Notes: a model not told the origin generated them from the letters alone. A stretch of DNA of 64,000 nucleotides from an uncultured Acidovorax sp. (GCA_913774955.1 CAJYKV010000007.1:1-64000), one strand, 5' to 3'. Positions 7,863 through 17,108 are shown, counted from the first letter of the stretch. Program-made: numbers and translations.

Positions 7863-7929
7863 GGCAGCGGCCGCCGCCCGCGCGCGAGGGCCGCCCGCAG
7901 GCCACCGCGCCGCAGGGGCATGGACGCTG

Positions 7930-9258
7930 TCAGGCCGCCGGCTGCGGTGCCGTCTGCCGGTGGCCCGCCGCGGCCTTGTAGCTGCGCACCCAGTCGGCGA
8001 GCATCGATGGATCGAGCACGTCGTCGATGCGTTCGAAGCCCTCGGGTGCACGCTCTTCCACCATGTCGAGGATCGCGTCCAGGCCTTCCGCGCGGTTGAG
8101 TTCCACGATGCGCGCGGTCATGGGCCGGCGGCCGTTCTCGTAGGCATCGAGCGCGGCGGGCAGGTCGTGCGGGCAGGCGGCCAGTGCGTCGGCGATGGCG
8201 CGCGCGTCCAGCAGCGCCTGGGTCGCGCCGTTCGAGCCGATCGGGTACATCGGGTGGGCCGCATCGCCCAGCAGCGTCACGCCGCGGCCCTGGCGCCAGC
8301 GCGGCAGCGGGTCGCGGTCCACCATGGGCCATTCGAGGATCTGCGTGGCCTGCGCGATCAGGCCCGGCACGTCCACGAAGCCGAAGCGCCAGTCGCCGAA
8401 GGTGGGAAGCAGATCGTCCACCGAGCCGGGGCGGCTCCAGTCCTCGCGGCCGGGCGCCGTGAGGCCGCCGCCGAAGCCGTCCTCGCGCAGCCGGCGGTCC
8501 GCCACCCAGTTGATCAGCTGCAGGCCGTCGTCGCGCGGCGGGGCGATGGGGTAGACGACGAATTTCGCGCGGCGGTGGCCGGCCTGCACCATGGTGCGGC
8601 CGTCCATGAACGGGCGCGCCCAGGTGGTGCCGCGCCACATCATCATGCCGTTCCAGCGCGGCGCGCCTTCCTCGGGATGGAACTGGCGCCGCAGCGCCGA
8701 ATGGATGCCGTCCGCCCCGATCAGCAGATCGCAGCGCAGCGTGGCCGTGCCGCCGGCCGCGAGGTCGGCCTGCGCCAGCACGTGGCCGTCCGCCTCTTCG
8801 GTGCAGCCGGCGATGCGCGTGCCGGCACGCACCCGGTCCTCGCCCAGGCGCTGCAGGCAGGTGTTCCACAGCAGCATCTGCAGCTCGCCGCGGTGCACGC
8901 TGTACTGCGGATGGCTGTAGCCGGCCTCGGTGCCGCGCAGGTCTTCGAAGATCGGCTGGCCGTGCCGGTTGGCGAACACCAGGGCGCGGGTGCGCACGGC
9001 CATGGCGTCGAGCGCCGGCAGCAGCCCGAGGCTGTCCAGCACGTCCACCGCATGCGGCAGCAGGTTGATGCCCACGCCCAGCGGCTGTGGCCGCGCCGCG
9101 GCCTCGCAGACCGTCACCCGGTGCCCCTGGGCGGAGAGCGCGAGCGCGGCGGCCAGGCCGCCGATGCCGCCGCCGGCGATCACGATGTCCAGCGGGCGCG
9201 GCGTGGTCATGGCGGCGGGCCGTTTGCTGCCGGCGGAAGGGGAGGAGGGAAGGGTCAT
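7930..9258 (-). CDS. FAD-dependent monooxygenase, PhzS / salicylate hydroxylase type
   Basis: A 442-residue class A flavoprotein monooxygenase. It shows the FAD-binding GAGIGG-type fingerprint (VIAGGGIGGLAAALAL near the N-terminus), a DG motif (GADGIHSALR) for FAD and NADPH, and the second FAD motif GDAAHPMYPIGSNGA. Segments such as PLGVGIN and PQYSVHRGELQM resemble PhzS and related aromatic hydroxylases. It should hydroxylate an aromatic acid or phenazine-like ring using NAD(P)H and O2; no phenazine genes are nearby, so the substrate is unknown. It is divergent from a MarR regulator, which is the likely controller. Starts at 9258 or 9210 are possible; the latter gives the more usual N-terminus for the family. 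Confidence 0.85.
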   Translation of the reverse strand: MTLPSSPSAGSKRPAAMTTPRPLDIVIAGGGIGGLAAALALSAQGHRVTVCEAAARPQPLGVGINLLPHAVDVLDSLGLLPALDAMAVRTRALVFANRHGQPIFEDLRGTEAGYSHPQYSVHRGELQMLLWNTCLQRLGEDRVRAGTRIAGCTEEADGHVLAQADLAAGGTATLRCDLLIGADGIHSALRRQFHPEEGAPRWNGMMMWRGTTWARPFMDGRTMVQAGHRRAKFVVYPIAPPRDDGLQLINWVADRRLREDGFGGGLTAPGREDWSRPGSVDDLLPTFGDWRFGFVDVPGLIAQATQILEWPMVDRDPLPRWRQGRGVTLLGDAAHPMYPIGSNGATQALLDARAIADALAACPHDLPAALDAYENGRRPMTARIVELNRAEGLDAILDMVEERAPEGFERIDDVLDPSMLADWVRSYKAAAGHRQTAPQPAA

Positions 9259-9285
9259 GGCGGTGCTGTCTCCGGGTTATGCCGC

Positions 9286-9315
9286 TTGACGCGGGTCAAA
9301 TCGCACGCCTATTGT
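9286..9315 (+). promoter_or_regulatory. Candidate marR promoter (TTGACG-N18-TATTGT)
   Basis: TTGACG at 9286-9291 and TATTGT at 9310-9315 are separated by 18 bp and end 6 bp before the marR ATG, so the mRNA would be almost leaderless. The -35 is itself part of a small palindrome, TTGAC-N4-GTCAA (9286-9299). Confidence 0.5.
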
Positions 9316-9330
9316 TGCGCCATGCAACAA
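9312..9330. promoter_or_regulatory. MarR-type operator palindrome
   Basis: A perfect inverted repeat TTGTTGC-N5-GCAACAA lies across the candidate -10 box and the start codon of marR. This is the size and symmetry expected for a MarR dimer site. Binding would block marR directly and could also influence the divergent monooxygenase gene whose start is about 55 bp away. Confidence 0.65.
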
Positions 9331-9903
9331 CCTTCCCGATCCGCAGAAACCCGGAGGCGCGGCGCGCGTTCAACTGCCGGTGCCCCGGTGCGTGCCGCGC
9401 AGGCCGCCGCGCCCGCCCGTGCGCCCGCCCGCGCCGCCGATGCGCCGGAAGGTTCGCTGCGGCCGCTGCCCGGGCTGCGCTACGGCGTGCTGGATTCGCT
9501 CATGGGCTATGCGCTGCGCCGTGCGCAGAACGCGCTCTACCTGGATTTCCAGCGCGCGGTGGGCGACGACGTGAGCCCGCAGCGCTTCGCCGCCCTGGTG
9601 CTGGTCGTGGGCAACCCGGGCCTGCGCCAGGGCCTGCTCGCCGAGGCGATGGGCCTGCACCGCAGCGGCGGCATGCGCCTGGTGGACTGGCTGCACGCGC
9701 AGGGCTGGGTGCGGCGCGAGGCCGATCCGCAGGACCGCCGCTCCTGGCTGCTGCACCCGACGCCCGAAGGCGCGGACGCGCTGCGGGCGCTGTCCGCCCG
9801 CGTGCGTGCGCACGATGCGGCGCTGGTCGCCGCGCTCGGCCCGGAGGGCGCGGCGCTGCATCCGCTGCTCGATCGCCTCGCGCGCGCCGCGCCCGGCGGC
9901 TGA
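9322..9903 (+). CDS. MarR-family transcriptional regulator
   Basis: A 193-residue protein with an Ala/Arg/Pro-rich N-terminal tail of about 50 residues, then a MarR winged helix domain. Visible landmarks are the recognition-helix region GLLAEAMGLHRSGGMRLVD and the wing element READPQDRRSWLLHPTPEG, which holds the conserved D-x-R-S wing. It probably represses itself and the divergent PhzS-like monooxygenase, with release by an aromatic ligand; ligand and direction of control are inference. The ATG at 9322 sits inside the palindromic operator. Frames extending further upstream run antisense through the monooxygenase gene and were discarded. Confidence 0.85.
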   Translation: MQQPSRSAETRRRGARSTAGAPVRAAQAAAPARAPARAADAPEGSLRPLPGLRYGVLDSLMGYALRRAQNALYLDFQRAVGDDVSPQRFAALVLVVGNPGLRQGLLAEAMGLHRSGGMRLVDWLHAQGWVRREADPQDRRSWLLHPTPEGADALRALSARVRAHDAALVAALGPEGAALHPLLDRLARAAPGG

Positions 9904-9977
9904 CGATCCCCACGCCCCCGCCGGCACGGGCTCTGCAGTGCGGCATGATTCGAACCATACACAAGGAGACGACGACC

Positions 9978-11000
9978 ATGGCATTCCATCCCCCGCGGGA
10001 CACCGCGCTTTCTTCCCTGCCGGCGGGCATCCGCCGGCGCGAGGCCGGCATCGCCCTGGCCGGGCTGTGCTTCGGCGCGGCCGGGCCCGTTGCGGCGCAG
10101 CAGGGCGTGCAGCGCATCGTGGTGGGCTTTCCCGCCGGCGGCTCGATCGACGTGGTCGCGCGCCGCCTGGCCGAGAGCTGGCGTGCCCGCACCGGCGCGA
10201 CCACCGTGGTCGAATCCCGCGTGGGCGCGGGCGGGCGCATCGCGCTCACGGCGCTGAAGGACGCGCCGCCGGACGGGCAGATGCTGGTGCTGAGCCCGTC
10301 GTCCATGCTCACGATCTATCCGCACGTCTACAAGCGCCTGCAGTACAAGCCCGCGACGGATTTCACGCCCGTGGCGCCGGTGGCGCTCTCCACCTGCGGC
10401 TTCATGGTGGGCCCCAAGGTGCCCGAATCGGTGAAGACGCTGCGGCAATTCTCCGACTGGTGCAAGGGCCGGCCGGAACCCGAAGGCTACGCATCGCCGG
10501 CGGCCGGCGCGATGCCGCACTTCATCGGCAACCAGTTCGCCCGCGCCGCGGGCATCGCGCTCACGCACGTGCCCTACCGCGGCGCGGCGCCGGGCCTGCA
10601 GGACCTGATGGGCGGGCAGGTCGCCTCGGGCTGCTTCAGCGTGGGCGACTGCCTGCCGCACATTCCCACGGGCCGCGTGCGCGTGCTGGCCGTGAGCGAC
10701 GTGCGCCGCTCGCGCTTCCTGCCGGACGTGCCGACCTTCGCCGAGCAGGGATTCAACGGCATCCAGGGCGTGGAGAGCTACGGGCTCTACCTGCCCGCGC
10801 GCGCCCCTACCGCCGTGGTGGAGCGCTGGGCCGATGCGGCGCGGCAGGCCGTGCAGGAGCCGGCCGTGATCGAGGCGTTCGCCAAGCTCGGCTTCGAGCC
10901 CGCATCCGGCACGCCCGAGGAATTCGCGCGCCAGCTCGGCCAGGAGCGCGACCGCTGGGCGCCGGTGGTGGCGGCCTCGGGCTTCTCGTCGGAGGAGTGA
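9978..11000 (+). CDS. Bug-family (TctC-type) periplasmic substrate-binding protein
   Basis: A 340-residue secreted solute-binding protein of the tripartite tricarboxylate transporter family. The N-terminus carries a signal peptide after RRREAG-like basic residues, probably cleaved near PVAAQQG. The mature part opens with the Bug landmark IVVGFPAGGSIDVVARRL and later has the HVPYRGAAPGLQDLMGGQV segment that shapes the ligand pocket. Bug proteins bind carboxylates or amides; the ligand here is unknown and no TctA/TctB membrane partners lie nearby. The ATG at 9978 has AAGGAG ten bases upstream (9963-9968). It may accompany the neighbouring marR and monooxygenase genes, but this is positional only. 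Confidence 0.9.
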   Translation: MAFHPPRDTALSSLPAGIRRREAGIALAGLCFGAAGPVAAQQGVQRIVVGFPAGGSIDVVARRLAESWRARTGATTVVESRVGAGGRIALTALKDAPPDGQMLVLSPSSMLTIYPHVYKRLQYKPATDFTPVAPVALSTCGFMVGPKVPESVKTLRQFSDWCKGRPEPEGYASPAAGAMPHFIGNQFARAAGIALTHVPYRGAAPGLQDLMGGQVASGCFSVGDCLPHIPTGRVRVLAVSDVRRSRFLPDVPTFAEQGFNGIQGVESYGLYLPARAPTAVVERWADAARQAVQEPAVIEAFAKLGFEPASGTPEEFARQLGQERDRWAPVVAASGFSSEE

Positions 11001-11048
11001 CCGGACCACGGCGCAGCCAAGGCCGGTGTTCCGCGAGAATCGCTGCCC

Positions 11049-12407
11049 ATGCCTTCACCGCGCCCCCCTGCCGCCGCCGGAGCGCCCCCTTCCACCGTGT
11101 CCCTGCCCGAAGCCCTGCGCTTCTGGTGGAAGCTCGGCTGGATCGGCTTCGGCGGCCCGGCCGGGCAGATCGCGCTCATGCACGACGAACTCGTGGAGCG
11201 CCGCCGCTGGATCTCCGAGAAGCGCTTCCTGCACGCGCTCAACTACTGCATGCTGCTGCCCGGGCCCGAAGCGCAGCAGCTCGCCACCTACCTCGGCTGG
11301 CTGCTGCACCGCACCTGGGGAGGCATCCTGGCAGGGGTGCTCTTCGTCCTGCCCTCGCTGTTCATCCTGGTGGCGCTGGCCTGGCTCTACATGGCGCACG
11401 GCGATGCCCCCGCGGTGGCCGGCTTCTTCCACGGCATCAAGCCGGCCGTGACGGCCATCGTGGCGCAGGCGGCCGTGCGGATCGGTTCGCGGTCGCTGCG
11501 CAATGGCTGGCTCGGGTCCATCGCCCTGGGCGCATTCGTCGCGCTTTTCGCATTTGACGTGCCGTTCCCTGCCATCGTGGCGTCCGCCGCGGTGCTGGGC
11601 TACGCCGGCGGCAGGATGCGGCCGGCCGCGTTCGGTGCCGCGGTCGCGGCGGCGCCGGTGCCGGGAGCGGCGCGGGCGCAGGGCCGCGCGCTGATCGACG
11701 ACGACACGCCCGTGCCCGCCCACGCGCGCTTTTCCTGGCGGCGGGCCGGTCGCGTGCTGCTCGTGGGTGCCGGCCTCTGGCTGCTGGCCATCGGCGCACT
11801 GTGGGCCGTGTTCGGCGCCGATGCCGTGCTGGTCCGGATGGCCTGGTTCTTCACCAAGGCCGCGCTGATGACCTTCGGTGGCGCCTATGCGGTGCTGCCC
11901 TACGTCCACCAGGGCGCGGTCGAGCACTTCCAGTGGATCACCCCGGGGCAGATGATGGACGGCCTGGCGCTGGGCGAGACCACGCCGGGGCCGCTCATCA
12001 TGGTGGTGTCGTTCGTCGCGTTCGTGGGCGGCTGGGCGCGCGCACTCTTCGGTCCCGAGGCGCTGCCGCTCGCGGGCGCCACGGCCGCGGCGGTGGTGAC
12101 GTTCTTCACCTTCCTGCCGTCCTTCGTCTTCATCCTGCTGGGCGGCCCGTTCATCGAGTCGACGCGCGGCAACTTCCGGCTCGCGGCGCCCCTGGCGGGC
12201 ATCGCTGCCGCGGTGGTGGGGGTGATCGCGAACCTGGCGCTCTTCTTCGCCCTGCACGTATTCTGGCCACGGGGCCTGCATGCCGGCCCCGACGTGGGCG
12301 CGCTGCTCATCGGCTTGGCGGCGGCGGTGGCGCTGATGCGCTGGCGGGTGGGCGTGGTCCCGGTCATCCTTGCCGCGGGGCTCGCCGGGCTCGCCATCGG
12401 TCTGTGA
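11049..12407 (+). CDS. chrA: ChrA-family chromate efflux transporter (two CHR domains)
   Basis: A 452-residue inner-membrane protein of the long-chain chromate ion transporter family. The two homologous CHR halves are visible: the N-terminal half has FGGPAGQIALMHDELVE and NYCMLLPGPEAQQL, and the C-terminal half has FGGAYAVLPYVHQGAVE and LALGETTPGPLIMV. These paired GGP/GGA and PGP motifs are diagnostic. About ten to twelve membrane helices are present. Family members export chromate by proton-driven antiport. No ChrB regulator is adjacent. GAGAAT ends eight bases before the ATG at 11049, and no Shine-Dalgarno is visible. Confidence 0.9.
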   Translation: MPSPRPPAAAGAPPSTVSLPEALRFWWKLGWIGFGGPAGQIALMHDELVERRRWISEKRFLHALNYCMLLPGPEAQQLATYLGWLLHRTWGGILAGVLFVLPSLFILVALAWLYMAHGDAPAVAGFFHGIKPAVTAIVAQAAVRIGSRSLRNGWLGSIALGAFVALFAFDVPFPAIVASAAVLGYAGGRMRPAAFGAAVAAAPVPGAARAQGRALIDDDTPVPAHARFSWRRAGRVLLVGAGLWLLAIGALWAVFGADAVLVRMAWFFTKAALMTFGGAYAVLPYVHQGAVEHFQWITPGQMMDGLALGETTPGPLIMVVSFVAFVGGWARALFGPEALPLAGATAAAVVTFFTFLPSFVFILLGGPFIESTRGNFRLAAPLAGIAAAVVGVIANLALFFALHVFWPRGLHAGPDVGALLIGLAAAVALMRWRVGVVPVILAAGLAGLAIGL

Positions 12408-12444
12408 CCCACGGACAGGGCGCCAGCAGGGGCGGGGGCAGGGC

Positions 12445-13158
12445 CTAGTTTCGCGCGGGAATCTCCAGCCCGCGCGCCACGGCGGGCCGCGCCACGAAGG
12501 CGTCCAGCACCCGGCGCACGTGCGTGAAGCGGTCGAACTCCACCAGCTCGCCCGCCTCGTAGAAGCCCACCAGGTTGCGCACCCACGGGAACACCGCGAT
12601 GTCGGCGATGGTGTAGTCGTCGCCCACCAGCCAGGCGCGGCCGTCCGCCAGCTGCCGGTCGAGCACGCCCAGCAGGCGGCGGCTCTCGGCCACGTAGCGG
12701 TCGCGCGGGCGCTTGTCCTCGTAGTCCTTGCCGGCGAACTTATGGAAGAAGCCGAGCTGGCCGAACATGGGGCCGACGCCGCCCATCTGCCACATCAGCC
12801 ACTGCAGCGCGGCGTAGCGCTGCGCGCCCGCCGGGGCCAGGAAGCGCCCCGTCTTGTCGGCCAGGTAGACCAGGATGGCGCCGGACTCGAACAGCGCCAG
12901 CGGCTGGCCGCCCGGGCCGTTCGGGTCCAGGATGGCGGGGATCTTGTTGTTGGGATTGAGGGAGAGGAATTCCGGCGAGGTCTGGTCGTCCTGGTCGAAG
13001 CGCACCAGGTGCGGCTCGTAGGGCAGGCCGGTCTCCTCCAGCATGATGGAGGCCTTCACGCCGTTGGGCGTGGGCAGCGAATAGAGCTGCAGGCGGTCGG
13101 GATGGCGGGCGGGCCATTTGCGCGTGATGGGGAAAGCGGCGAGCGCGTCGTCGGTCAT
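12445..13158 (-). CDS. Glutathione S-transferase, YghU/Ure2p-like (Nu class)
   Basis: A 237-residue protein. The thioredoxin-like N-terminal domain begins at about residue 20 with [18 protein letters not shown], where the TPNG loop replaces the usual catalytic Ser/Cys/Tyr site as in Nu-class disulfide-bond reductases. [12 protein letters not shown] and the [13 protein letters not shown] segment bind the glutathione gamma-glutamyl part. An all-helical C-terminal domain follows. It is probably a glutathione-dependent disulfide reductase or peroxidase. It is transcribed convergently to chrA and divergently from dapF. AAGAGGAG precedes its ATG at 13158, so unlike several neighbours it has an ordinary leader. 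Confidence 0.88.
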   Translation of the reverse strand: MTDDALAAFPITRKWPARHPDRLQLYSLPTPNGVKASIMLEETGLPYEPHLVRFDQDDQTSPEFLSLNPNNKIPAILDPNGPGGQPLALFESGAILVYLADKTGRFLAPAGAQRYAALQWLMWQMGGVGPMFGQLGFFHKFAGKDYEDKRPRDRYVAESRRLLGVLDRQLADGRAWLVGDDYTIADIAVFPWVRNLVGFYEAGELVEFDRFTHVRRVLDAFVARPAVARGLEIPARN

Positions 13159-13258
13159 CGGGACTCCTCTTGTGCGGATGGGACGGATGGGACGCCATCA
13201 TCGCGCGGCCCGCCGGCCCTTGCCGTCGCGGGGCCATGCGGGGCCCGCCGGGCGCAAC

Positions 13259-13264
13259 GATAAT
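13259..13264 (+). promoter_or_regulatory. Candidate -10 box, leaderless promoter of dapF
   Basis: GATAAT ends seven bases before the dapF ATG at 13272, and no Shine-Dalgarno is visible. Transcription would start at or beside the initiation codon. Confidence 0.45.
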
Positions 13265-13271
13265 CGTGCGG

Positions 13272-14150
13272 ATGCAGATCCGCTTCACCAAAATGCAGGG
13301 CGCGGGCAACGACTTCGTCGTGCTCGACGAAACGCAGGGACGCCTGGGCCTCACGCCCGCGCAGTACCGCTTCCTCGCCGACCGCCACTTCGGCGTCGGC
13401 GCCGACCAGATCCTCACCGTGCGGCCCTCGCCGGCCGACGGCATCGATTTCGAATACGTCATCCACAACGCCGACGGCGGCGAGGTCGAGCAGTGCGGCA
13501 ACGGCGCGCGCTGCTTCGCCCGCTACGTGCGCGACAAGGGGCTGACGGCCAAGGACACCATCCGCGTGCAGACGCTGGCCGGCGTGATCGCGCCGCGCCT
13601 CACCGACGACGGCCGCGTCACGGTCGACATGGGCCGCCCGCGCTTCGCGCCCGAGGCACTGCCCTTCGACGCCTCGGGCCTGGAGCCGGTGGCGCAGGGC
13701 GCAGGGCAGACCTGGCCGCTCGAACTCGGCGCCGGCCAGGAACGCGAAACCGTCCAGGTCGCCACCGTGTCCATGGGCAACCCGCACGCCGTGCAGCTGG
13801 TGGACGACGTGGACACCGCGCCCGTGGCGCGCACCGGTCCGCTCATCGAGGGCCACGCGCGCTTCCCGCTGCGCGTGAACGCCGGCTACCTGCAGATCGA
13901 AGACCGTGCCCACGTGCGCCTGCGCGTGTACGAGCGCGGCGCCGGCGAAACCCTGGCCTGCGGCACCGGCGCCTGCGCGGCCGTGGCCGCCGGCATCCGC
14001 CTGGGCCTGCTGGATGCGCGCGTCGACGTGCGCACGCGCGGCGGCCTGCTCACCATCGCCTGGAGCGGCGACCCGGCCGAGTCCCTGTTCATGACCGGCC
14101 CGGCCACCACCGTCTTCGAAGGCCAGATCGACATTCCCGACGCACCATGA
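13272..14150 (+). CDS. dapF: Diaminopimelate epimerase
   Basis: A 292-residue enzyme that converts LL- to meso-diaminopimelate for peptidoglycan and lysine synthesis. It starts with the family signature [14 protein letters not shown]. The two catalytic cysteines are visible at residue 75 ([10 protein letters not shown]) and residue 230 (LACGTGACA), each at the tip of one half of the pseudo-symmetric fold. No frameshift or loss. The ATG at 13272 gives the standard N-terminus; longer frames to 13170 are spurious. It overlaps the DUF484 gene by ATGA, and xerC follows, the usual dapF-DUF484-xerC order. Its product feeds MurE, encoded 14 kb downstream. Confidence 0.97.
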   Translation: MQIRFTKMQGAGNDFVVLDETQGRLGLTPAQYRFLADRHFGVGADQILTVRPSPADGIDFEYVIHNADGGEVEQCGNGARCFARYVRDKGLTAKDTIRVQTLAGVIAPRLTDDGRVTVDMGRPRFAPEALPFDASGLEPVAQGAGQTWPLELGAGQERETVQVATVSMGNPHAVQLVDDVDTAPVARTGPLIEGHARFPLRVNAGYLQIEDRAHVRLRVYERGAGETLACGTGACAAVAAGIRLGLLDARVDVRTRGGLLTIAWSGDPAESLFMTGPATTVFEGQIDIPDAP

Positions 14151-14848
14151 CCCATCCGCATTCCCCCGCCCAGGCCGTTCCTCCCATCACCGAGGAGGAC
14201 ATCGCCGAGTTCCTCGCCAACAACCCGGGCTTCTTCGAGCGCCACGCCGAGCTGCTGACCGGCGTCGTCCTCACCAGCCCCCACGGCCAGCGCGCCGTGA
14301 GCCTGCAGGAGCGCCAGGCCGAGATGCTGCGCGAGAAGATCAAGGCCCACGAGCAGCGCATCATGGAAATGGTGCGCCACAGCAACGAGAACACCGCCAT
14401 CGCGCAGAAGATCCATCAGTGGACGCGCGAGCTGGCGCAGGCCGGCGACGCGGCGCTGCTGCCGGGCGTGGTGGAGCAGGGCATTCGGCGGCTGTTCGAC
14501 GTGCCGCAGGCCGCGCTGCGGCTCTGGGACCTCACAGCGCCCTACGCCGGGGCCGCCTTCGCGCAGGGTGCGAGCGCCGACGCCCGCTCTTTCGCCACCT
14601 CGCTCACGCAGCCGTTCTGCGGCCCCAACCTCGGCTTCGAGCCCGCGGGCTGGCTGCCCGATCCGGCCGCGGCGCAGTCGATCGCCCTGCTGCCGCTGCG
14701 CCAGGGCGCCATCGACGGCAGCGCGCCGGCCTTCGGCCTGCTGGTGCTCGGCTCGCACGACCCGCAGCGCTTCGCGGCGGAGATGGGCACCGATTTCCTG
14801 GTGCGCATGGCCGAGCTGGCGAGTTCGGCGCTCACGCGCCTGCGCTGA
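14147..14848 (+). CDS. DUF484 family protein (GAF-like)
   Basis: A 233-residue protein of the DUF484 family found between dapF and xerC in many proteobacteria. The N-terminal part has the conserved [16 protein letters not shown] segment, followed by a helical linker ([14 protein letters not shown]) likely to form a coiled coil. The C-terminal half resembles a GAF domain without an obvious ligand site. The function is unknown; conservation next to xerC suggests, but does not show, a link to chromosome resolution. Its ATG overlaps the dapF stop (ATGA). Confidence 0.88.
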   Translation: MTHPHSPAQAVPPITEEDIAEFLANNPGFFERHAELLTGVVLTSPHGQRAVSLQERQAEMLREKIKAHEQRIMEMVRHSNENTAIAQKIHQWTRELAQAGDAALLPGVVEQGIRRLFDVPQAALRLWDLTAPYAGAAFAQGASADARSFATSLTQPFCGPNLGFEPAGWLPDPAAAQSIALLPLRQGAIDGSAPAFGLLVLGSHDPQRFAAEMGTDFLVRMAELASSALTRLR

Positions 14849-14867
14849 AAATCCGCGCGCAGCAGGA

Positions 14868-15875
14868 ATGGCTTCTCTGCCCGCCGATGCGGATACCTCC
14901 GGGCCGGACGCGGCGGCCGCGGTCGATCCCCACGTGCTGCGCTATCTGGAGCACGTGCGCGTGGAAAAGCGCCTGGCGCCGCGCACCGTGGCGCTCTACA
15001 CGCTCGACCTTCGCAAGCTGGCGGCCTTCGCGCAGGAGGCCGGGCAGCCCCTGCTCGGGCTGCAGGCCGCGCACATCCGCCGCTTCGTGGCGCAGATGCA
15101 CGCCAAAGGGCGCGGCGGCCGCGGCATCGCGCTGATTCTCTCGGGCTGGCGCGGTTTCTTCGCCTGGGCCGCCCGGCAGGGGCTGGTGCCGCACAACCCG
15201 GTGCAGGGCGTGCGTGCGCCGCGCGCCCCGAAGCCGCTGCCCAAGGCGCTGGGCGTGGACGACGCGGTGCGGCTCGCGGACTTCGAAGGCTCCTCGGGCA
15301 CGGACCCGTGGCTGGAGGCGCGCGACGCGGCGATGGTCGAACTGCTCTACGGCTGCGGCCTGCGCGTGGGCGAGCTCGCGGGGCTGGACGCCGTGCCCGG
15401 CCCGGACACGCAACGCGATGGCCGCGGATGGATCGACCTGGAGGCCGGCGAGGCGCACGTCTTCGGCAAGGGATCGAAGCGGCGCAGCGTGCCGGTGGGC
15501 TCGGCCGCGCTGGCGGCCGTGCAGGCCTGGCTGGCGGTGCGGCTGCAGCCCTTCGGCGGCGCGCAGTCGGCCCGGGCGGACGCCGCGCTGTTCCTGGGCC
15601 GCCGCGGCGCGCGGCTCACGGGCCAGTCGATCTGGTCGCGACTGCGGCAGCGCAGCCAGCTCGCAGGCCTCTCCACGCCCGTGCATCCGCACATGCTGCG
15701 GCACTCGTTCGCGAGCCACCTGCTGCAGTCCAGCGGCGACCTGCGCGCCGTGCAGGAGCTGCTGGGCCACGCCAACATCACCACCACCCAGGTCTACACG
15801 CGGCTCGACTTCCAGCACCTGGCCAAGGTCTACGACGCTGCCCATCCGCGCGCGCGGCGCAAGCCGCAGTCGTAG
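14868..15875 (+). CDS. xerC: Site-specific tyrosine recombinase XerC
   Basis: A 335-residue tyrosine recombinase that, with XerD, resolves chromosome dimers at dif during division. The N-terminal SAM-like DNA-binding domain covers about residues 15-110. The catalytic domain shows Arg in GCGLRVGELAGLD, a Lys in the beta-hairpin GKGSKRRSVPVG, HPHMLRHSFASHLL for the His and Arg, LGHANITTTQVYT with the second His, and the nucleophilic Tyr in that last motif. Position behind dapF and DUF484 supports XerC rather than XerD. AGCAGGA precedes the ATG at 14868. Confidence 0.95.
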   Translation: MASLPADADTSGPDAAAAVDPHVLRYLEHVRVEKRLAPRTVALYTLDLRKLAAFAQEAGQPLLGLQAAHIRRFVAQMHAKGRGGRGIALILSGWRGFFAWAARQGLVPHNPVQGVRAPRAPKPLPKALGVDDAVRLADFEGSSGTDPWLEARDAAMVELLYGCGLRVGELAGLDAVPGPDTQRDGRGWIDLEAGEAHVFGKGSKRRSVPVGSAALAAVQAWLAVRLQPFGGAQSARADAALFLGRRGARLTGQSIWSRLRQRSQLAGLSTPVHPHMLRHSFASHLLQSSGDLRAVQELLGHANITTTQVYTRLDFQHLAKVYDAAHPRARRKPQS

Positions 15876-15907
15876 GGCGTTTCGCTCCGCCTCCGTTCCG
15901 CTGCGCG

Positions 15908-15913
15908 GACAAT
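15908..15913 (+). promoter_or_regulatory. Candidate -10 box before the RlmI-like gene
   Basis: GACAAT ends seven bases before the ATG at 15921. It is a weaker match than those before lpxC, rodA or tldD but has the same spacing. Confidence 0.3.
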
Positions 15914-15920
15914 ACGCCCC

Positions 15921-17108
15921 ATGAAAACCCTCCGCCTGCGCCCCGGCAAGGAACGCTCCCTCCTGCGCCGCCATCCCTGGATCTTCGAATCGGCCATCGC
16001 CAAGGGCGGCGGCGACAGCGGGGAGACCGTGCGGGTGGAATCCGCGGACGGCCGCTTTCTCGCCTGGGCGGCGTTCAGCCCGACCTCCCGCATCCGTGCA
16101 CGCGCCTGGAGCTTCGACGAGGCGCAGCGCATCGATGCCGCCTTCTTCGCGGCGGCCGTCGGCCGGGCCGTGCGCGCGCGGCAGCGCTTTTCCATCGAGA
16201 GCGACGGCGTGCGGCTCGTGCACGGCGAATCCGACGGACTGCCCGGCCTCATCGTGGACCGCTACGGCGACACCCTGGTGGCGCAGTTCACCAGCGCCGG
16301 CACCGAGCGCTGGAAGGCGGTGCTCGCCGATGCCCTGCTTGCGGCCACCGGCCTCACGAAGCTGTACGAGCGCTCGGATGCGAGCGTGCGGCAACTGGAA
16401 GGCCTGGAGCCCGCCACCGGCTGGCTGCGCGGCGACGGTCCCACGGAGCTGTCCATCCGCGAGCACGGCTGGCGCCTCACCCTGGACATCGCCGAGGGCC
16501 ACAAGACGGGCTTCTACCTCGACCAGCGCGACAGCCGCCACCGGTTCTCGGAGGCGGTGCGCCGGCTGGGCGCGCGCAGCGTGCTCAACTGCTACTGCTA
16601 CACCGGCGGCTTCACCGTGGCGGCGCTCGCGGGCGGCGCGGAACACGTCACCTCGATCGACTCCTCGGGCCCCGCGCTGGAGCGCGCGCGGGCCCATGCC
16701 GCGCTCAACGGCTTCGACGCCGGCCGCACCGAATTCCTCGATGCCGACGTGAACGCCTCGCTGCGGCGTCTTCTCCAGGAAGGCCGACGCTTCGACGCCA
16801 TCGTGCTCGATCCCCCGAAGTTCGCGCCCACCGTCGCCCATGCCGAGCGCGCCGCGCGGGCCTACAAGGACATCAACCGCCTCGGCCTGCAACTGCTCTC
16901 GCCCGGCGGGCTGCTCTACACCTTCTCGTGCTCCGGCGGGATCAGCGCCGACCTGTTCCACAAGATCGTGGCCTCGGCCGGCGCCGATGCGGGCGTGGAC
17001 GGCTACATCCTGGAGCGGCTCGGCGGCGCGCCCGACCACCCCATGACGCTCGAGTTCCCCGAGGGCGAATACCTCAAGGGGCTGGCGGTGATGCGCAAGG
17101 GGGATTGA
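15921..17108 (+). CDS. RlmI-like class I SAM-dependent 23S rRNA (cytosine-C5) methyltransferase
   Basis: A 395-residue protein with an N-terminal PUA domain (residues 1 to about 80, opening LRLRPGKERSLLRRHPWIFE) and a Rossmann-fold methyltransferase. Motif I is CYCYTGGFTVAALAGGA. The catalytic region has LDPPKFA and a following TFSCSGGIS, whose Cys fits the m5C mechanism of RlmI and relatives. E. coli RlmI methylates C1962 of 23S rRNA; the same target here is inference. Its last 35 bp overlap the end of the convergent diguanylate cyclase gene. Confidence 0.88.
   Translation: MKTLRLRPGKERSLLRRHPWIFESAIAKGGGDSGETVRVESADGRFLAWAAFSPTSRIRARAWSFDEAQRIDAAFFAAAVGRAVRARQRFSIESDGVRLVHGESDGLPGLIVDRYGDTLVAQFTSAGTERWKAVLADALLAATGLTKLYERSDASVRQLEGLEPATGWLRGDGPTELSIREHGWRLTLDIAEGHKTGFYLDQRDSRHRFSEAVRRLGARSVLNCYCYTGGFTVAALAGGAEHVTSIDSSGPALERARAHAALNGFDAGRTEFLDADVNASLRRLLQEGRRFDAIVLDPPKFAPTVAHAERAARAYKDINRLGLQLLSPGGLLYTFSCSGGISADLFHKIVASAGADAGVDGYILERLGGAPDHPMTLEFPEGEYLKGLAVMRKGD

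Noticed and set aside
9087-9977. Upstream extension of the Bug protein at 9978
   Set aside because: The extension overlaps marR in another frame and has no signal peptide; the ATG at 9978 with AAGGAG and a clear signal sequence is preferred.
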